Assembly: GCA_028583415.1 (NCBI GenBank)
Contig: CM053274.1
Span: forward strand, 92,784,549-92,848,548
Direction of reading: 5' to 3'
Length of the DNA: 64,000 bases
Source: Protea cynaroides
Taxonomy: Eukaryota; Streptophyta; Magnoliopsida; Proteales; Proteaceae
Shown here: in pieces, positions 48,300-62,400 of the stretch
Layout of the letters: each line of letters begins with the position of its first letter
How positions within the stretch are numbered: position 1 is the first letter of the stretch
Made by a program: the position numbers and the translations under genes
Notes under the pieces: model-generated
The model's database searches: none
Seen by the model: the letters and a program-made list of their open reading frames with translations, nothing else
Told to the model about the DNA's origin: nothing

Positions 48300-51200
48300 C
48301 ATCCATAAGAAACAGCAAAACACAACCAAAACCATGGACGCTTCTGCCCTCCTATTATAAAATATACAAAATACCAACTCAGCCATGCAGCAAAGCATAT
48401 ATGGACAATTATACCCTTGTCTTTTAATGGTTGTTGATTGGAGTTTTTTCACATCATTCACATGGTTTTGGAAATAGGATCATTGCTGCCAGCTGTCCCG
48501 GTGGTTGCACGTGGCAGGTTATTGTAAATAGTTGTTGTTGTTCTTGTCGAAATACCCCTGGATATGCAACATATTACAATCCAGGGCAATAAATTGAAAA
48601 TTAAAAATTTAAGCCATTTGTTTTTTCAACCTAAGTGAAAAAGACATTTAAACTATTAATGTTTTTCACTCAGCATCAGAGGTTCGGTGGCCGTTTGGAT
48701 GAGAGAAAATTACACTCCACCGGCCATAGAAAATGCTTTTATTCCACGTACATAAAATTGCTGGAAAAAAAAAACACATAAATTTTGAAATTACAGAACT
48801 TTTTTTAAAAACTCAAATTTTAAGCATAAAAATTGTATTTCTATTGTATTTAGGATTAATTTATAAAGTAAATAATTAAAAAATATTTTTTGGGGGTTCG
48901 AGATGGTTGGTCGGTATGACAATGATGGATGGTATTATTAGACTTCTGTTTTATAGAGGGTTGAAAATAGAAAGTAATGATTAAAGGAAAAAATGTCACA
49001 TAAAAATTCTATTTTACGCTGATGTGTCATAATCTTTTCTCTTTCTATTTTAGATAAGATGTTTTTCGAGTTAGTGTTAGCCATTTAGATTTGGCATGCC
49101 TTCTAAAGCATGCATCAATTAGTGCTCACCTAAACATGAGGCATGTCACCATTGGGCATTCACCAATATTCTTCGAAAGCATCATGATTCATGAACATCA
49201 ACCAAGAAAAATTACAACTCTAGCTTTTACCAACCATAAAAGAGAATACTTCACATTGATATTGAGCAAATAGAACTATGTAATTAGGGAGAATAAAAAA
49301 CAAATTTGATAGATGGGGGGAGATCAGTACAAATTTGATAGATGATTTGACCATGAGTCTACAAATTTTTTCTGTGAATTTTGTATTTCAATGGATAAAT
49401 GAATAAATAAATTCACTTAATTAGTAATAGAATGTCAAAATTTTATTTAAAAGAATTTTTGTTGTGACTGCATTTAAGTGGTGTTTTCTATTGTATGGAA
49501 AATAAATTTGGTGGTTCCAAAATTTTCAAATTACGAGGGATTCAAATCTTCTCATGCCAGCATGAGAAAATCCGATGATTGTCATTCCATTCAATTATGA
49601 GATACTGTTTTGATTACATACTTATTATGTATTTATGAAACGGATTTAGATCATCTTAAGCACGCTGGACAACCCAATACAGATACAATGGCGAGAGAGG
49701 ACAAAGGGCAGCCCAAATCTTTGATTTTTTTTTATTTGACTGTAAAAGTTTGAATTTAATATGTGCATGACTTTTTTTGCCACATCGTTTAGTTCTTTGA
49801 GGTCAAAACTTGCCACATGTAAAAGGATGGTATGACAAAAACAAGAGACCTTTTTAGATGGCAACTCATCTACTAAATGCTTGAATAATTTTAAAAATAT
49901 ATTTTTTTTAAATAATAATAATAATAATGAAATGATTTATTACCATGAGGGGTAATGTCTTACATGACCATTGAATAGGTTGAGCTTGGATCGAGAATAT
50001 GACATCAATTATGACTTAGTATTCAACTTTTATTCAACCATTAAACCAAATAATTCGTATATCACTTACAAACCATTTTGTTATACATAAACGTGTATTG
50101 TAGCCTTCGTTCGATTGCAAGGGAAATTAAAAGGAAATGAAAGAAAATTTTCAAATAAAAAAAAGAAACTTTGTAATTAGTACATCACATGAGTATGTCA
50201 TTAACTCCAAATAATACAATTATAATAGGTTTAAAATTTTTTATTTTCCTTCTCTTTATTTAGAAATATGTAAACAACTCTTCTTTACTTTTCAACTATT
50301 TCTTGTTAGTATTGTTAGATTCCATAGCATAAACCAATAGTATATGCCAAAAAAAAATATTAATATAATTTTGGCTTGAGGTTGGACTAGTAAAGAGTGT
50401 TTTTCAGGTTGGCAATGATCTTCAACTAATCCATTTAACATTGTTAGTCTAACTAAAATCAATCAATATAAAAACCTACAATGGTGTCTATGTCTTGTTT
50501 TATTACATGAATTGTGATTGAATTGACTTGGAAATTATCGATTCTTATAGATGAACAATGAATGATCGAAATATGTGGAAATTTATATTTAGGGATATTA
50601 AATAATATTTTTTATATTTAAAAAATTACATTATACATAGGAAAATGTTTTTTTTTTAATTATTTTGAACACTTCATACAGAAATTTATCTGAAATTAAC
50701 CCTGAAATATTCAAAGTTATTTTGGAAATCTTTTTATGGTTAAGATAATTATTTTTTTATATTTTTTTATATAAATTGATATTCCATATTTAAGTTGAAA
50801 TATAAACAATGTAACTAAAAAGATGACTACATGCATAACTTATTGGATAATATAGTAATATTTAAATGGTTCTTTATATTACATAATTAGTTATTATTAT
50901 TAAATAAATTGAACAAAGCCAAATAAATATTCCAAAAAAGTCAAATGATGGAAATAAACAAAAGATAAAATAGAAAAAAATATAATATTTTCCTTACATG
51001 GTATTTGGCCAGCTAGTACCATTTTTTTTTTCCTTTTTTCAAGGAGGGAGGGTGTAACTAGGGAAGAAGATGAACAATACAAGGAGAGAGAAGGTCTTTA
51101 GATTATTGGGGACATCCCATGCAGCACTCTCATCTTATTCCTCAATATCCATTAAAGGAAGGAATAAGAAATCCGGAATCTAAAATGGGATTGGTCTCTT

Positions 51201-51660
51201 TTGATTTTGATATGACTTGAAATCAATCGAAATTCAAGGCACTATAAATCATAGGCAACTTCCAAAATGGGGGGGGATGAATTTTTGCTTGTGGTGTCAA
51301 TCTTTATGAGATTGACACCTGAATTAATGTCATAGAGATTGACCCTTGAAAGAAGGAAACAATGATTAAAAAAAATAAAACAAAATGAAGATAAAAAAAA
51401 TAAAACAAAATGAAGATCAAACATAAAAATCAATGATTGAAAAGAGGGGTTGTAAGATTCAATTAGATTTAGTGGATTTACATTTGATTCCAATTCCTCA
51501 AACCATGATCGAAAGTGATTCAACAAATTAAAAGGCTTAAAAAATTAATATCATTCAACAAATTAAAAGGCTTAAAAAATTAATATCATTCAATCGGAAT
51601 GCAGGTTATTATAGTTACTCTTCAAGGATGGCGTGAACACATGCACAACTAATACATGCA
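48300..51660. other. Intergenic AT-rich DNA
   Basis: No gene recognised. Contains two small tandem duplications: about 29 bases (AAAAAAATAAAACAAAATGA) at 51368-51416 and about 37 bases (ATTAAAAGGCTTAAAAAATT) at 51526-51592. Confidence 0.5.
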
Positions 51661-51661
51661 T

Positions 51662-51993
51662 TAGGGGTGTCAAAATTGGGTCTAACCAAAACCGAACCAG
51701 TTCGATTCCATATTTGGCCTATGATTTTAGAGCACGGAAAAAAACCGAAATTGGATCGGTCCAATTGATAAACCCAAATCAAGTTAGACCAATAGAATTG
51801 AAACCGAATCAGTCCGATAAACCCATTAAACCAATTTTTTCATAATGTTATACAAATGCATATAATAAATCAAAACTGAACCAACAATGAACCAATAAGA
51901 ACCCACTAATCAACTGAAATTGAATTGAACTGAAACAAAACCGAATCAACTCAAACCGAAACCTAACCTGAACTAACCCGTTGACACCGTTTA
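51662..51993. mobile_element. hAT-like MITE upstream of the ANTH gene
   Basis: Starts TAGGGGTGTCAAAATTGG and ends CCCGTTGACACCGTTTA, a decayed inverted end of the TAGGGGTGTCAA family. The interior is rich in AAACCGAA/CAACTGAA words. The target duplication is not clear. Confidence 0.6.
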
Positions 51994-52559
51994 TCCATGA
52001 TGCTTTGCATGGAAATTTCCAGTTGTCATTTTACCACTTAAAAATGGACAGCAACAGAAGTGGCATTTCCTGTAATATATCACAAATCTGAGCCTTTTTT
52101 TCTAAATAGCTGGCACCTGGTTTTTCCTCCTTTCGAAGCCACCGTCCTCAGAATCTACTCTTCCTTTCTTCTTCGGTCATTTCTAAATTATCCCTTTCAA
52201 TTTTCAACAGCCCAACTGAAGAGTACGAATTTCCAACCTCCCAAAAATTTAAAACCTCGATTCATTCCTATATAGTATACTCCGTAGTACATTATTAAAA
52301 TGTAACTTCAATCAACATCGTCAGATTTTCAATTTGACGTCATCACTTCAAAATCAAACGGCTTTCATAATTAAATAATATTAAATTACGACTGCGGATG
52401 TAGTATTACCATATGATGTACTTACAATAAAAAAAAAAGGTAAGAAGCTGAGAGTTGACCACAGTTAAAAGCGCGCGCACCAGGACAACTGAGACGTACC
52501 TTCTGATTGAAAAAGATTCGATTTGGTTGGTTGTCGGCATCATTCAAAAAGAAGTTTCC

Positions 52560-52567
52560 TTTTATAA
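52560..52567 (+). promoter_or_regulatory. Candidate TATA box of the ANTH gene
   Basis: TTTTATAAG lies just upstream of a CT-rich leader (CTCTCTTTCTCTCTCTTG from about 52590). Its position relative to the 5'UTR splice donor at 52766 is plausible; the start of transcription is not proven. Confidence 0.4.
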
Positions 52568-52765
52568 GTCGCGATAATAGACTCTGACTCCCTCTCTTTC
52601 TCTCTCTTGTCTGTCTGTCACTTTTTTGGGTCGCCGTCCATACCAGACCACGGTAGGAGACGATTTGGTTGCACCATACCGACGCTTTTGCTTCTCATCT
52701 TCCTCTGTCTCTCAGCGTACCTCTTCGCCTTCTCCTTGTCGTTCTCTTCCTTTATTCTGGTTCTG

Positions 52766-53536
52766 GTGAGTTTGAGCTCTTTGATCTCTGTTTTTTTTAT
52801 GTACTTTGATTGACTTTTGCTTTTTTGTTTAAATGAGAATCATAGTTAGCTTAAGAATTAAGAGGATGATTAAACTTTGTGTTGTTTTCAATTAAATTCG
52901 ATTTGATCTTCGATTATGAGCTGATGATGTTGTTTTGTTTTGTTCTTTTTCGTTTAGTTTTTCTGCTTATTTCATTTTGTTGTTGATGGATGTGTTTATG
53001 TGCTGTGAGAATTTGATTTCTGGTTTGCAACATGAAAAATGTCCTTTTGTTTGTTGAATTTCTGGAATTCAATGTCGATCAGGAAGTTCATTTCTGTTTC
53101 TTTATTATGATTACTGAATGGATTTATTTATCGTCTATGTATGTGGTGATGAATTGGCACTGGTATTTTGGAATTCCGTTTTTAGGAATTGTTATGAGTT
53201 TCGAGGTGTTGCCAGCTTTAGTTTTATCCATTTATTTTAGTCTTGATTGCATCTAAAAACTGGTGTAAAAATTCTTCACCCGTTTGTTGTCGTTGTGCTT
53301 ACCGTCTGTTTACTTAACTTGCATTTGAATGCATGTAAAGTCCAATGCTATACTTTTTGCCATGGTATTAATGTTGCACGTATAGGTGATAAGTTTCTCG
53401 GTAGGCCAACTTGTCTTGGCTGTTTTGAAGATGTTAATTTCTTACTGTTTGAAAGTTTATTTGATTTTTCTGTCAGGAATGTAGATTTTTTTTTTCATTA
53501 GAACCAACTCTTTTTTTTTCAATCTTGTCTCTGTAG
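52766..53536 (+). other. 5'UTR intron of the ANTH gene
   Basis: The donor TTCTG/GTGAGT at 52766 and acceptor CTGTAG at 53536 bracket a T-rich stretch ending 27 bases before ATG 53564. Leader introns are common in plant housekeeping genes. Inference from splice consensus only. Confidence 0.5.
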
Positions 53537-53563
53537 AATTTTTTTTTTTTTTTTGGGAAAAAG

Positions 53564-56548
53564 ATGTCCGGAGGAGGAACGCAGAATAGCTTGAGGAAAG
53601 CTTTGGGAGCCATCAAGGACACCACAACAGTTAGCTTGGCTAAAGTTAACAGTGACTACAAGGTGAGAAGTTCAAAACAATCATAGTTAGTGCGTGTATT
53701 TAGATTGAATGCTTCTGGATTCCTTTATTTCATTATGGGTTTGGGTGGTGGAATTAATTTTGCAGGAATTGGACATTGCTGTTGTCAGGGCCACAAATCA
53801 TGTTGAACGCCCGGCTAAAGAAAAACACATAAGGGGTATGTGGTTACTTCTCTCATTTTTCTCTATCTTCAGTTAATATGTTTAATGTCGACCTCAAGGC
53901 ATGGACAGCATCTTACATTAGTGGTTTCGCCATTTTTTGTTGATGTTTTTCCTTTTAGAAAATGTCTTCTTTATGTTAGTTTGTAAAAATATTTCTCTTG
54001 TGGGACTTTTTTATCGCCTTCCATCCCCTATATGAAAGTTTGGACTCTGTCGTTGTTGTAGACTTCCGGCTTCCCACTGCCCAACCATCTCCTTTCTGTT
54101 ATTTGATGTCTCACTCTTGGATGTTTTTAATTCATTTTTTTAGAGATCCAGTACAAATACAAATATATTCTATATACTGTGCTTTTTTTTTATGTGTCAT
54201 ACGTTGCTCGCCTGCAGCATAGGTTAATTGGATGCTACCTAGCTACCTTATTTAACTGGCTAATACTGTATATAGGGCTATATACCAGATTTTATTTTCA
54301 GTGTGGTCAATAGGTTTCATGCAGCTTAAGTTTTTTCTTCTTCCCCCACCCTCTTTTTGTTTGCCCTTGATGAAATAAATGATATACTGGAACTTATTAT
54401 ATTTGGTTTTGCAGCTGTTTTTGTTGCAGTTTCAGCTACAAGGCCTCGAGCAGATGTGGCATACTGCATCCATGCCCTTTCCAGACGCCTTGCCAAGACG
54501 CATAATTGGGCGGTATGTTAGCCAAGACATATTATTTTTCCTGGAATCATTGAATACATGGAACTAAAACTAGTTTGAATTTATCAATATCCGCACCAAT
54601 TTTTTTCTGTCCAAGGGGCTCAAACTGATAGAAAACACTTTATTGTCATTGAACTTATTGTTTTTATCTTGTAAGTTATTCAGTTTTTACGCTGATCTTT
54701 ACAAAAACCTTTTTAGCAAATAAAAGGTATGGGATGTAGAAAATGTCAATAGCAGAGTTTATGTCACAAGCATCATGATATTGCTCTGATTGTCTAGGTT
54801 CTGTTATGCCTTTTCTGTTGCACAGTTCCATCTTTCTAGGTCCTTTTCCTCAATGATGCATTTGCCTCTGAATCTTTTTCCACTACAGAGACCACTTTCA
54901 TTTCAATCCAATATTTACTCGTTGCAGCTACTTTGAAGTTTCCAGAAATGCATTTTCAATTTTTCCATTCATCATATTTTCAGTCATTCATCTCATCGTC
55001 TTTTGATGTAGGATGGGTGAACAAAACTTAGTTGGCTATTTCCATAACTTTTATAGGTGCTTTGTTTGAAAATTACAGGTCAGATAGGGTTAGAAAAGCT
55101 GTAGTTGGAGAAGGATTCGCTTGTTGAATCTGGAGAACGTAAATGACTAAACAAGGAAAAAACAGTTGAAAGACAAAGATAATTTATCTTCATTTTGAAA
55201 GTAAGGAATATTTAAGTGTGATCAATCTTGGTTATTAAAAAGGGCATACCCAATGCACGACGCTCCCGTCACCACGGGGTCTGGGGAGGGGCTTATGTAC
55301 GCAGCCTTACCCTCACTTCGCGGAGAGGCTGTTTCAAGATTCGAACCCTTGGCCACCGGGTGACAATTTATTTCAGTTCCTAGTTGATGTTTAAATTCTT
55401 TAAGGTATAAATATCACTCCCATGGCATGAAGTTGTTTTCAACTGCACCACCATTGCTGTAGTGTGGTCCAACTCCAACCTCCCATTTCATGCATTCATT
55501 TTAGGGCTCAATTTCTTGAATTGATCAATGGAATAATAAGCATTTTTCTGAGCTATGGTGATTTCTTTTAGATTTGCTTGTGAAATAGTGGTTTAGTCAT
55601 AAGTGCTTCTCAATTTAAATGTATTTCTTGGATTTTGGCTGATTCTTGATTCAGTGCTTGTTGGTGATTAGGTGGCATTGAAAACGTTAATCTTGATACA
55701 TCGTGCTCTTAGAGAAGTGGATGCTACCTTCCGTGAAGAACTCATTAATTATGGAAGGAGCAGAAATCATATGCTCAACTTGGCTCATTTCAAAGATGAT
55801 TCCAGTCCAAATGGTACTCGTTGTTCTTAAAGAGATGAAATCCAATATTCTAAAGGAAATGAGTTGTTAAATGACATCTGTTAATTTCTGTTCAGCATGG
55901 GATTATTCTGCATTTGTCCGCACATATGCTTTATTCTTAGAGGAGAGGCTGGAGTGTTTCCGTATCTTGAAGTACGATGTTGAGACAGATGTCCCTGTAA
56001 GTAATTTTTTATCTGAGGAAAAGAGAAGAAAATGGCAATGTGAACTTTGCTTTGTCTGATTGAAATCTTTAGCATCTCTACTCTAGTGTGCCAAGATTTG
56101 AGTTGAACTTCGTGTTGATGTTGATTTTCTGCCTTAATTTCCATGCCTGATTCTATATCTGGTATAATTTTTTTTTTCTTCCTTGTGTTTGTTTGTAGCT
56201 GTTTACTGTTTGTTGAATTTTCTTTTTATTGATTAAACTAAACAGTTCCATCTCAGTTCAAGCTAAAAGGCTGATTTTAGTACTCTTTATAGTTCAAATT
56301 TTTTTGCTAGCAAAAGTCGTGCGGTAAGGTTACAAGTATGTGTTTTTCTTGTGAGAAAGCTGAGACAGGTGATGAAGAAGTACATTGTAATGGTTCGAAA
56401 AAATTTAATATGGTTTAAATTCCTATATGAAAGTTTTCTGGTGGCAATGATAAAAATGCAGTCTGTGGTTAATCCATTGATATCTAAATTGGTATAATGG
56501 GATACAAAGGGAAAAAACTCCAAAAGCATCTCAGTAGTTTTTTTGTGC

Positions 56549-56591
<43 letters not shown>

Positions 56592-59366
56592 CAGACATGG
56601 ACTTGAAGAATCTATGCATAAAAACTCCCATGTATGATGAGTACAACTGGCCTTTTTGGACTTCTTTAAAGAAAAAAAACATTCCTAGCAGGTATGGGTG
56701 GAGGTTTTTGGGTTGGGATTTGGGAATCTGCGGAGATAAAATGGACCTACAGTTTCAGCCTTTGGGAAGGTATAGTCAGACAGCTTAAGGCTTCATAATT
56801 TTATTTGATTCAAGTTGGGTTTCTGAGACAGCATTTGATTCTGGATGACTAGGTGGTTTGATTAGTTTGTAATTTCTATGAGAATATGGACACTTATGCA
56901 ATATGGTGCCAAGATATTGGAGCAGCGTAAATGACTGGGAGATGGATTCCTTTGTTACTTGGAAATCCAGGCTTGGTCTGTGACTCCATGACCCATGGGG
57001 TAGCTATTAGTATTGTATTATGTGGTCTTCTGTGCAAGGTCATCACAGCGAAAAAGGTGTTGGAGGGCTGCCTGAGCGCCTAGGCGAGTCAAATAGGCGA
57101 CACCAAGGCGATACGAAGGTGTTGTAAGGGTGCATCTTCCATAAGAGGGTTATACAAAAGGGATGGGGTTAGGGCATCGTTTTTTTTTAACACATATGCA
57201 TGATTCTATGCATGAAGGTGTATATAATTACTTTATACAGTCCAATAAAGAGCTACAAATGGCATCCAATAAAGAGCTACAAATGGCATTTTATTAAAAA
57301 AAAAGACGTGAAACAACAAGGTACTCCAAGGGGTGAAACCTGGACTCCTTGACAACATTGTCGGTGAGCTTCATAAATAAGCCCCATATTCCCTCTGAAA
57401 TTGCATTGTTCATATGAACTGCTATAGGATAAAATGCTTATAGTGGATCATCTTATTTGGAGGGGGCAATACATATCTAACGTGCTTTAGACAAGGAAAA
57501 CATCAACCTCATAATATTGTACTGTCCATTCTTTCTTGCTATGTAGTCCCACTTTATGGAAAAATTTGGGATGGTCATTGGTTCCTCCTACTTGATGGTG
57601 GGGAGGTAAAGGGGATAGAGAGAGCTCATTGTACGCTGGCTTAATTCTTTATATTATATTCCAGTGGATTGAGAGTTGAGACAAGTAAATGCCTTCATAT
57701 AACATAGGATTTAAATAAGCCCAAAAATACGAGTGTGACAGTCATACCATAGATATATTTTCAACTCTTCCAGCAGTCCTAGGATTCTTATTGAAGCTTG
57801 CAACAGAGTTGGGATTCCCTGCTATACACATTTTTTATCTGTTGGTCAATGTGCCTTGCAAGAAATAGCACAGATTATTTGATTGCAATCTGTTCCAAAG
57901 AGCAAAGTGATTGACCAGGTCCTCGGCTGCATGTAAGGGTGCAATGGGGTGGATTAGATAGGTGCCTCACCTCAGCCCTACTGGATGGGGAATGGTATTG
58001 ACCTGCACTTGGGTAGGTCTGCCTGCTCTGGTTGCTTTTTAGAATCAGTGAGCCCCGTGCATGCTTCACAGGGTGGGATGCATTCGGTTGGAGTGTTGGA
58101 GTGATATTTGGGTATGGTGCTCGGAAAACCACACCTTTATAATCAGTAATCCCTAGTTGCAGTCATCTATTTTGGGGGAATTTAGATTTGATGTCTACCT
58201 TCCATGTGCTGCTCAATCTTTCTCATTTCTGCTGCTTGTATCTTGGGCTTAGGTCCATTTTTCTATATTTATAATGATATCACTTATCAAACTTGAAAAA
58301 AAAAGGTAACTAGGAGAAGTACCAAAGACCTGTCCTTTCGAAGCTCAACTTATTGCAATTTACATGGTTATCAAAGTTTCTCAAGGCACTCAAGTTTTTG
58401 ACTTATTCCAATGCTCCTCATCCCCCAGCAATGCAGACTTTCTGCAATAGGCTTTTTGTTTTAGACATTTCCTTCTTTTTGGTTTTAAATGTAATATGAG
58501 TATATAACTTAGGTCAATGTTAAGGATCAATTAATTACTTTTATGTGCCTAGCATCTTTATCTCTCGTAATGGAAATGTTGGCTTTGGTGGAATAATATC
58601 ATTCTGTATACATTCTGAATTCCATTTTTAAAAATACTTTCTTTTGCTGCTGACAGAGGACCAAGGAACTGGACACTGCTGAATTGCTTGAACAGTTACC
58701 CGTGTTGCAACAGCTTCTGTATCGTGTTATTGGTTGCCAGGTACTACCTAATGCTTGATTGGTCAAGTTTAACTATGGGCCCGCTCCCTCCTTAATGTTG
58801 CTTGTCTTTAGACATGGTTAAATATTTTCTGCACCTCTTGGTATATATGATATGGTAATATTTATTTAAGAACTTGTTTGCAGCCGCAAGGAGCAGCAGT
58901 TTTTAATTTTATCATTCAGTTGGCAATTTCAATGGTAAGTTTGTTGGTTTGAGCTTATCTTTCTGAAGTCTTTGATGCGACTTGCTGAGTGATATTCTCA
59001 TGCAATGTTCACCTTTTGTCATTTGAATAGGTAGCTGCAGAGAGCATTAAGATTTATCAGGCTATAAGTGATGGAACAGTTAATTTGGTTGACAAGGTAT
59101 TTATTTAAATATTCATTTCCAACTGAGAACGCCTGGCTATTTATTTAGCAAGTCACATACATACCTTGGGATTGTTACAGTTCTTTGAGATGCAACGCCA
59201 TGATGCTAGCAGGGCTTTTGAGATATACAGGAGGGCAGGCCAGCAGGTACCTATTGTCTTACACTTCAATTCTTTCAAATGTTTGTTTTTGAGTACAGAT
59301 TGCCCTAATATGTCTTACCATGAAGTACTAGAGTTGCTATGGAAAATTTCAGCCTATTGTCTTCTG

Positions 59367-59401
<35 letters not shown>

Positions 59402-62400
59402 CTATCTTCTGGTTTTATAGGCGGAGAGACTGTCAGAGTTTTATGAAATATGTAAAAACCTTGATATTGGGCGTGGAGAAAATTTTGTCAAGATTGAACA
59501 GGTGTGAATTTCTCAAGCCATGTACCTCTGATGAGTCTCCCTCCCTCTTGTATTCCCTTATGATGTAATAACAGTTTTTCAGTTATGCTCAAAAAGAAAA
59601 AGAAGAGATTTTTTTTTTTTTGGTTACTTGCCATCAGTTGAATATTTTTTTTTTTTGAGTTACTCGTTAATAATGCAGCCACCAGCATCATTTATAACAG
59701 CCATGGAGGAGTATGTCAGAGATGCTCCCCGAGCTTCATCAGTTCGGAAGGATCAGGTATAGAAGTTTTCCTGATTAATAAAACTTGTTTTATAATAGGT
59801 GCTTTGTGAATTTAATAGAACATTATAATTTCTGTATGATATTGAGATCATGAACAGGAAGGGAAGGAATGTAATATGTCTTGTTTATTAGAAATAATAA
59901 TAATTTGTCCACATGATCTGATGGTTGAAGACCATGGAAAATCTTGCCTCAAAACTGACAGGTTTTGCTTTTAATCCTTGCTTTTCATGCTAGCAGGTGG
60001 TTCCCAAAGTGGTCTTGGCCATAGAGTATATGAAAACCCCAGAAGTGCAAGAAGAACGCCCAGTATCCCCACCTCCACCTCCACCTGAACCTGAACCTGT
60101 TAAAGTGGAGGCTCCTGTTTCTGAACCACCAGACCTGTTGGTAATTTCTCAACCTTCTATCTCATCAACAATGTACATCTATAATAAATACCATTTAGCT
60201 GAAGTTTTCTGGGTATTCCTAAGAGTATTCTACTTGGTTAGCAGAGTATGGATGATCCTGTCCCGGCTGCATCGGAACTAGATGAGAAGAATGCTCTTGC
60301 TCTGGCTATTGTTCCTGTTGGTAAGCTCTCCAAAATTAGCGTTGAAACCATAAGCATAAAAGTTTGAGAACTAAGGCAGCCTTGAAGTTGGATGCCTGCC
60401 AAGTTAAATTGAATCAAGCAAATCAATTCAGTTTGAGTAATTATTAAAATAAACATTATATTAGGGTTATTACTCATAGGAACCAGAAATGGATAGTGAA
60501 CTCGACGATTAGTAAGGAAATATAATGAAAGCCAACACTAGGGTTTGAATAAAATCTTCAGATTATGTAAAAGTTAAAAACCAAGGGAGTAAAATACACC
60601 TGCATTTGTACTAACAAAATTGCCTAGTACAATATGAAAGGAAAGGCTTTGTCAACCCAATTTACCTGAGTCTGGATCCTGTATTTACCAAATTAGTTAT
60701 GTAGATGTCCCCATTCAACGGTGAAGAAGTGTTGTAAGTTGAATTTCAGTTCCTTTAAACATTGTCTGAGTGGCTTTTTATAATTTATCTTTTTCTTCTT
60801 GCAGCTGATTCATCAACAACTTTAGCTTCTGGTCCTGATCATGCAAATGGAATCACAGGCTGGGAGTTGGCACTTGTAACTGCTCCAAGCTCAAATGAGA
60901 GTGCCACAGCCGCAAGCAAACTGGTATTGCTCTTAATTTTGTATTGTTTTATGAGTGGAGTTTCTTGTTGCTGGATCTCTTACACTTTTAACTATGTTAG
61001 TAGATCTTAGGATGGTATTGTTCCAGAAAGCATTATCTGTCCTAGATGAAGTCACGTCTGCCAGATGTTTCAAACTAGGACCAGGTTGCTTCTAGTGCAT
61101 GTTGATGTATCCAACCCACAAGTTTAAGCTGTTAGGTGGAGAGGTGCAACCGGTATATCAAGTCATCCATGGTCCAAGAATTTTCCAGTGTGGGGATTAT
61201 TCCCAATAGTGCTAGTGTGTGTTATGCTTGCATGATAATGGGTATACTGCGATGCTCAAGCCAGGAAATTGATGAAACTATGTTACCTGGACACTGAAAA
61301 ATAGGACGGGTTTGCAAATGTCAGATATTTGTGGACACTGGGAACCTTTGATCCAGCTTAGGTGTGTAAGAGTATACATGACGGTAGATTAATTTTCTTA
61401 TTTGGGAAAAAAAAGGGGAGGGAGGAGGGAATTCAATTAGAGATAGGGAGACCTTTCAAACCAAGGGTTAATAATTCAAATTCAACATGCCAATCGAAAA
61501 CCTTAGTTGCTTTCAAAGATGATCTGTACCTGAACTGAATACTGTATCTTATAACCAACTGAAACTGATTGTATCTCACCAAGCATGATGATCTGTACCT
61601 GAATTGAATACCATATCTTATAACCAAGTGAAAGTGATTGTATCTCACAAAGCAACATTGTAACAACTTGGGAACATCATCATTGTAACAACTTGTGAAC
61701 AAACCATGCCCAATCTGCAACAACCTTGGAATAGCTGGCTTTACAAATGCGGCAGGCAATGCCACTAGGCACTGGATTTCCTGTTAATGCACCATTTGGA
61801 TAAGGTCAAGAAAAATCATACTTTGTTTAGTCTGTAGCAGGATGAATAGTTTTAGCATGTAACTGCTTCTTTCCCTTGGACATGATTAATTGAAATTATC
61901 AGAAATGACATCTTGAAAGAATTTGCTTAATTGATTAATTAAAATGACTCCATCAAATGAAAAATCACTTTACTAACTACATTTATGCGTTGTTGATGAT
62001 GTCATGAAATTTTATTTGGTTCCTTTCCATCGACGGCTGCAGTAACTATTTTCTTATACTTAAAAGATCAAGTTTTATCAGAGTCAACCACATGCCATTA
62101 AGGGGGTCAGATAAGAAAGTGATTCACTGTTATCTGGGGAGGGATTAATGTTGCTACGACTTCATACTGAAGTAATGTGTATGCCAAATCTTATAATGCT
62201 CCCTCTGCTTTCTTTGTTTTTGCCAAGTTTTTATGCACATAAAGGAATTTCAGTGTGAATATGTTTGCCCACGCCGATTTGGACCAATGCAATGATGCCG
62301 TTTATGTGGAGCTGCCAGTCTATTTTTTTGCCAAAATTTCTCATCTCTGAGTCGTTTCACCAGTTTATCTTCATCCATTTTTTGTTATGATAAATTAAAA

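Noticed and set aside
47692..48360. Overlapping ORFs of 90-139 codons on both strands
   Set aside because: They fall on the foldback arms, and their mirrored composition comes from the palindromes.
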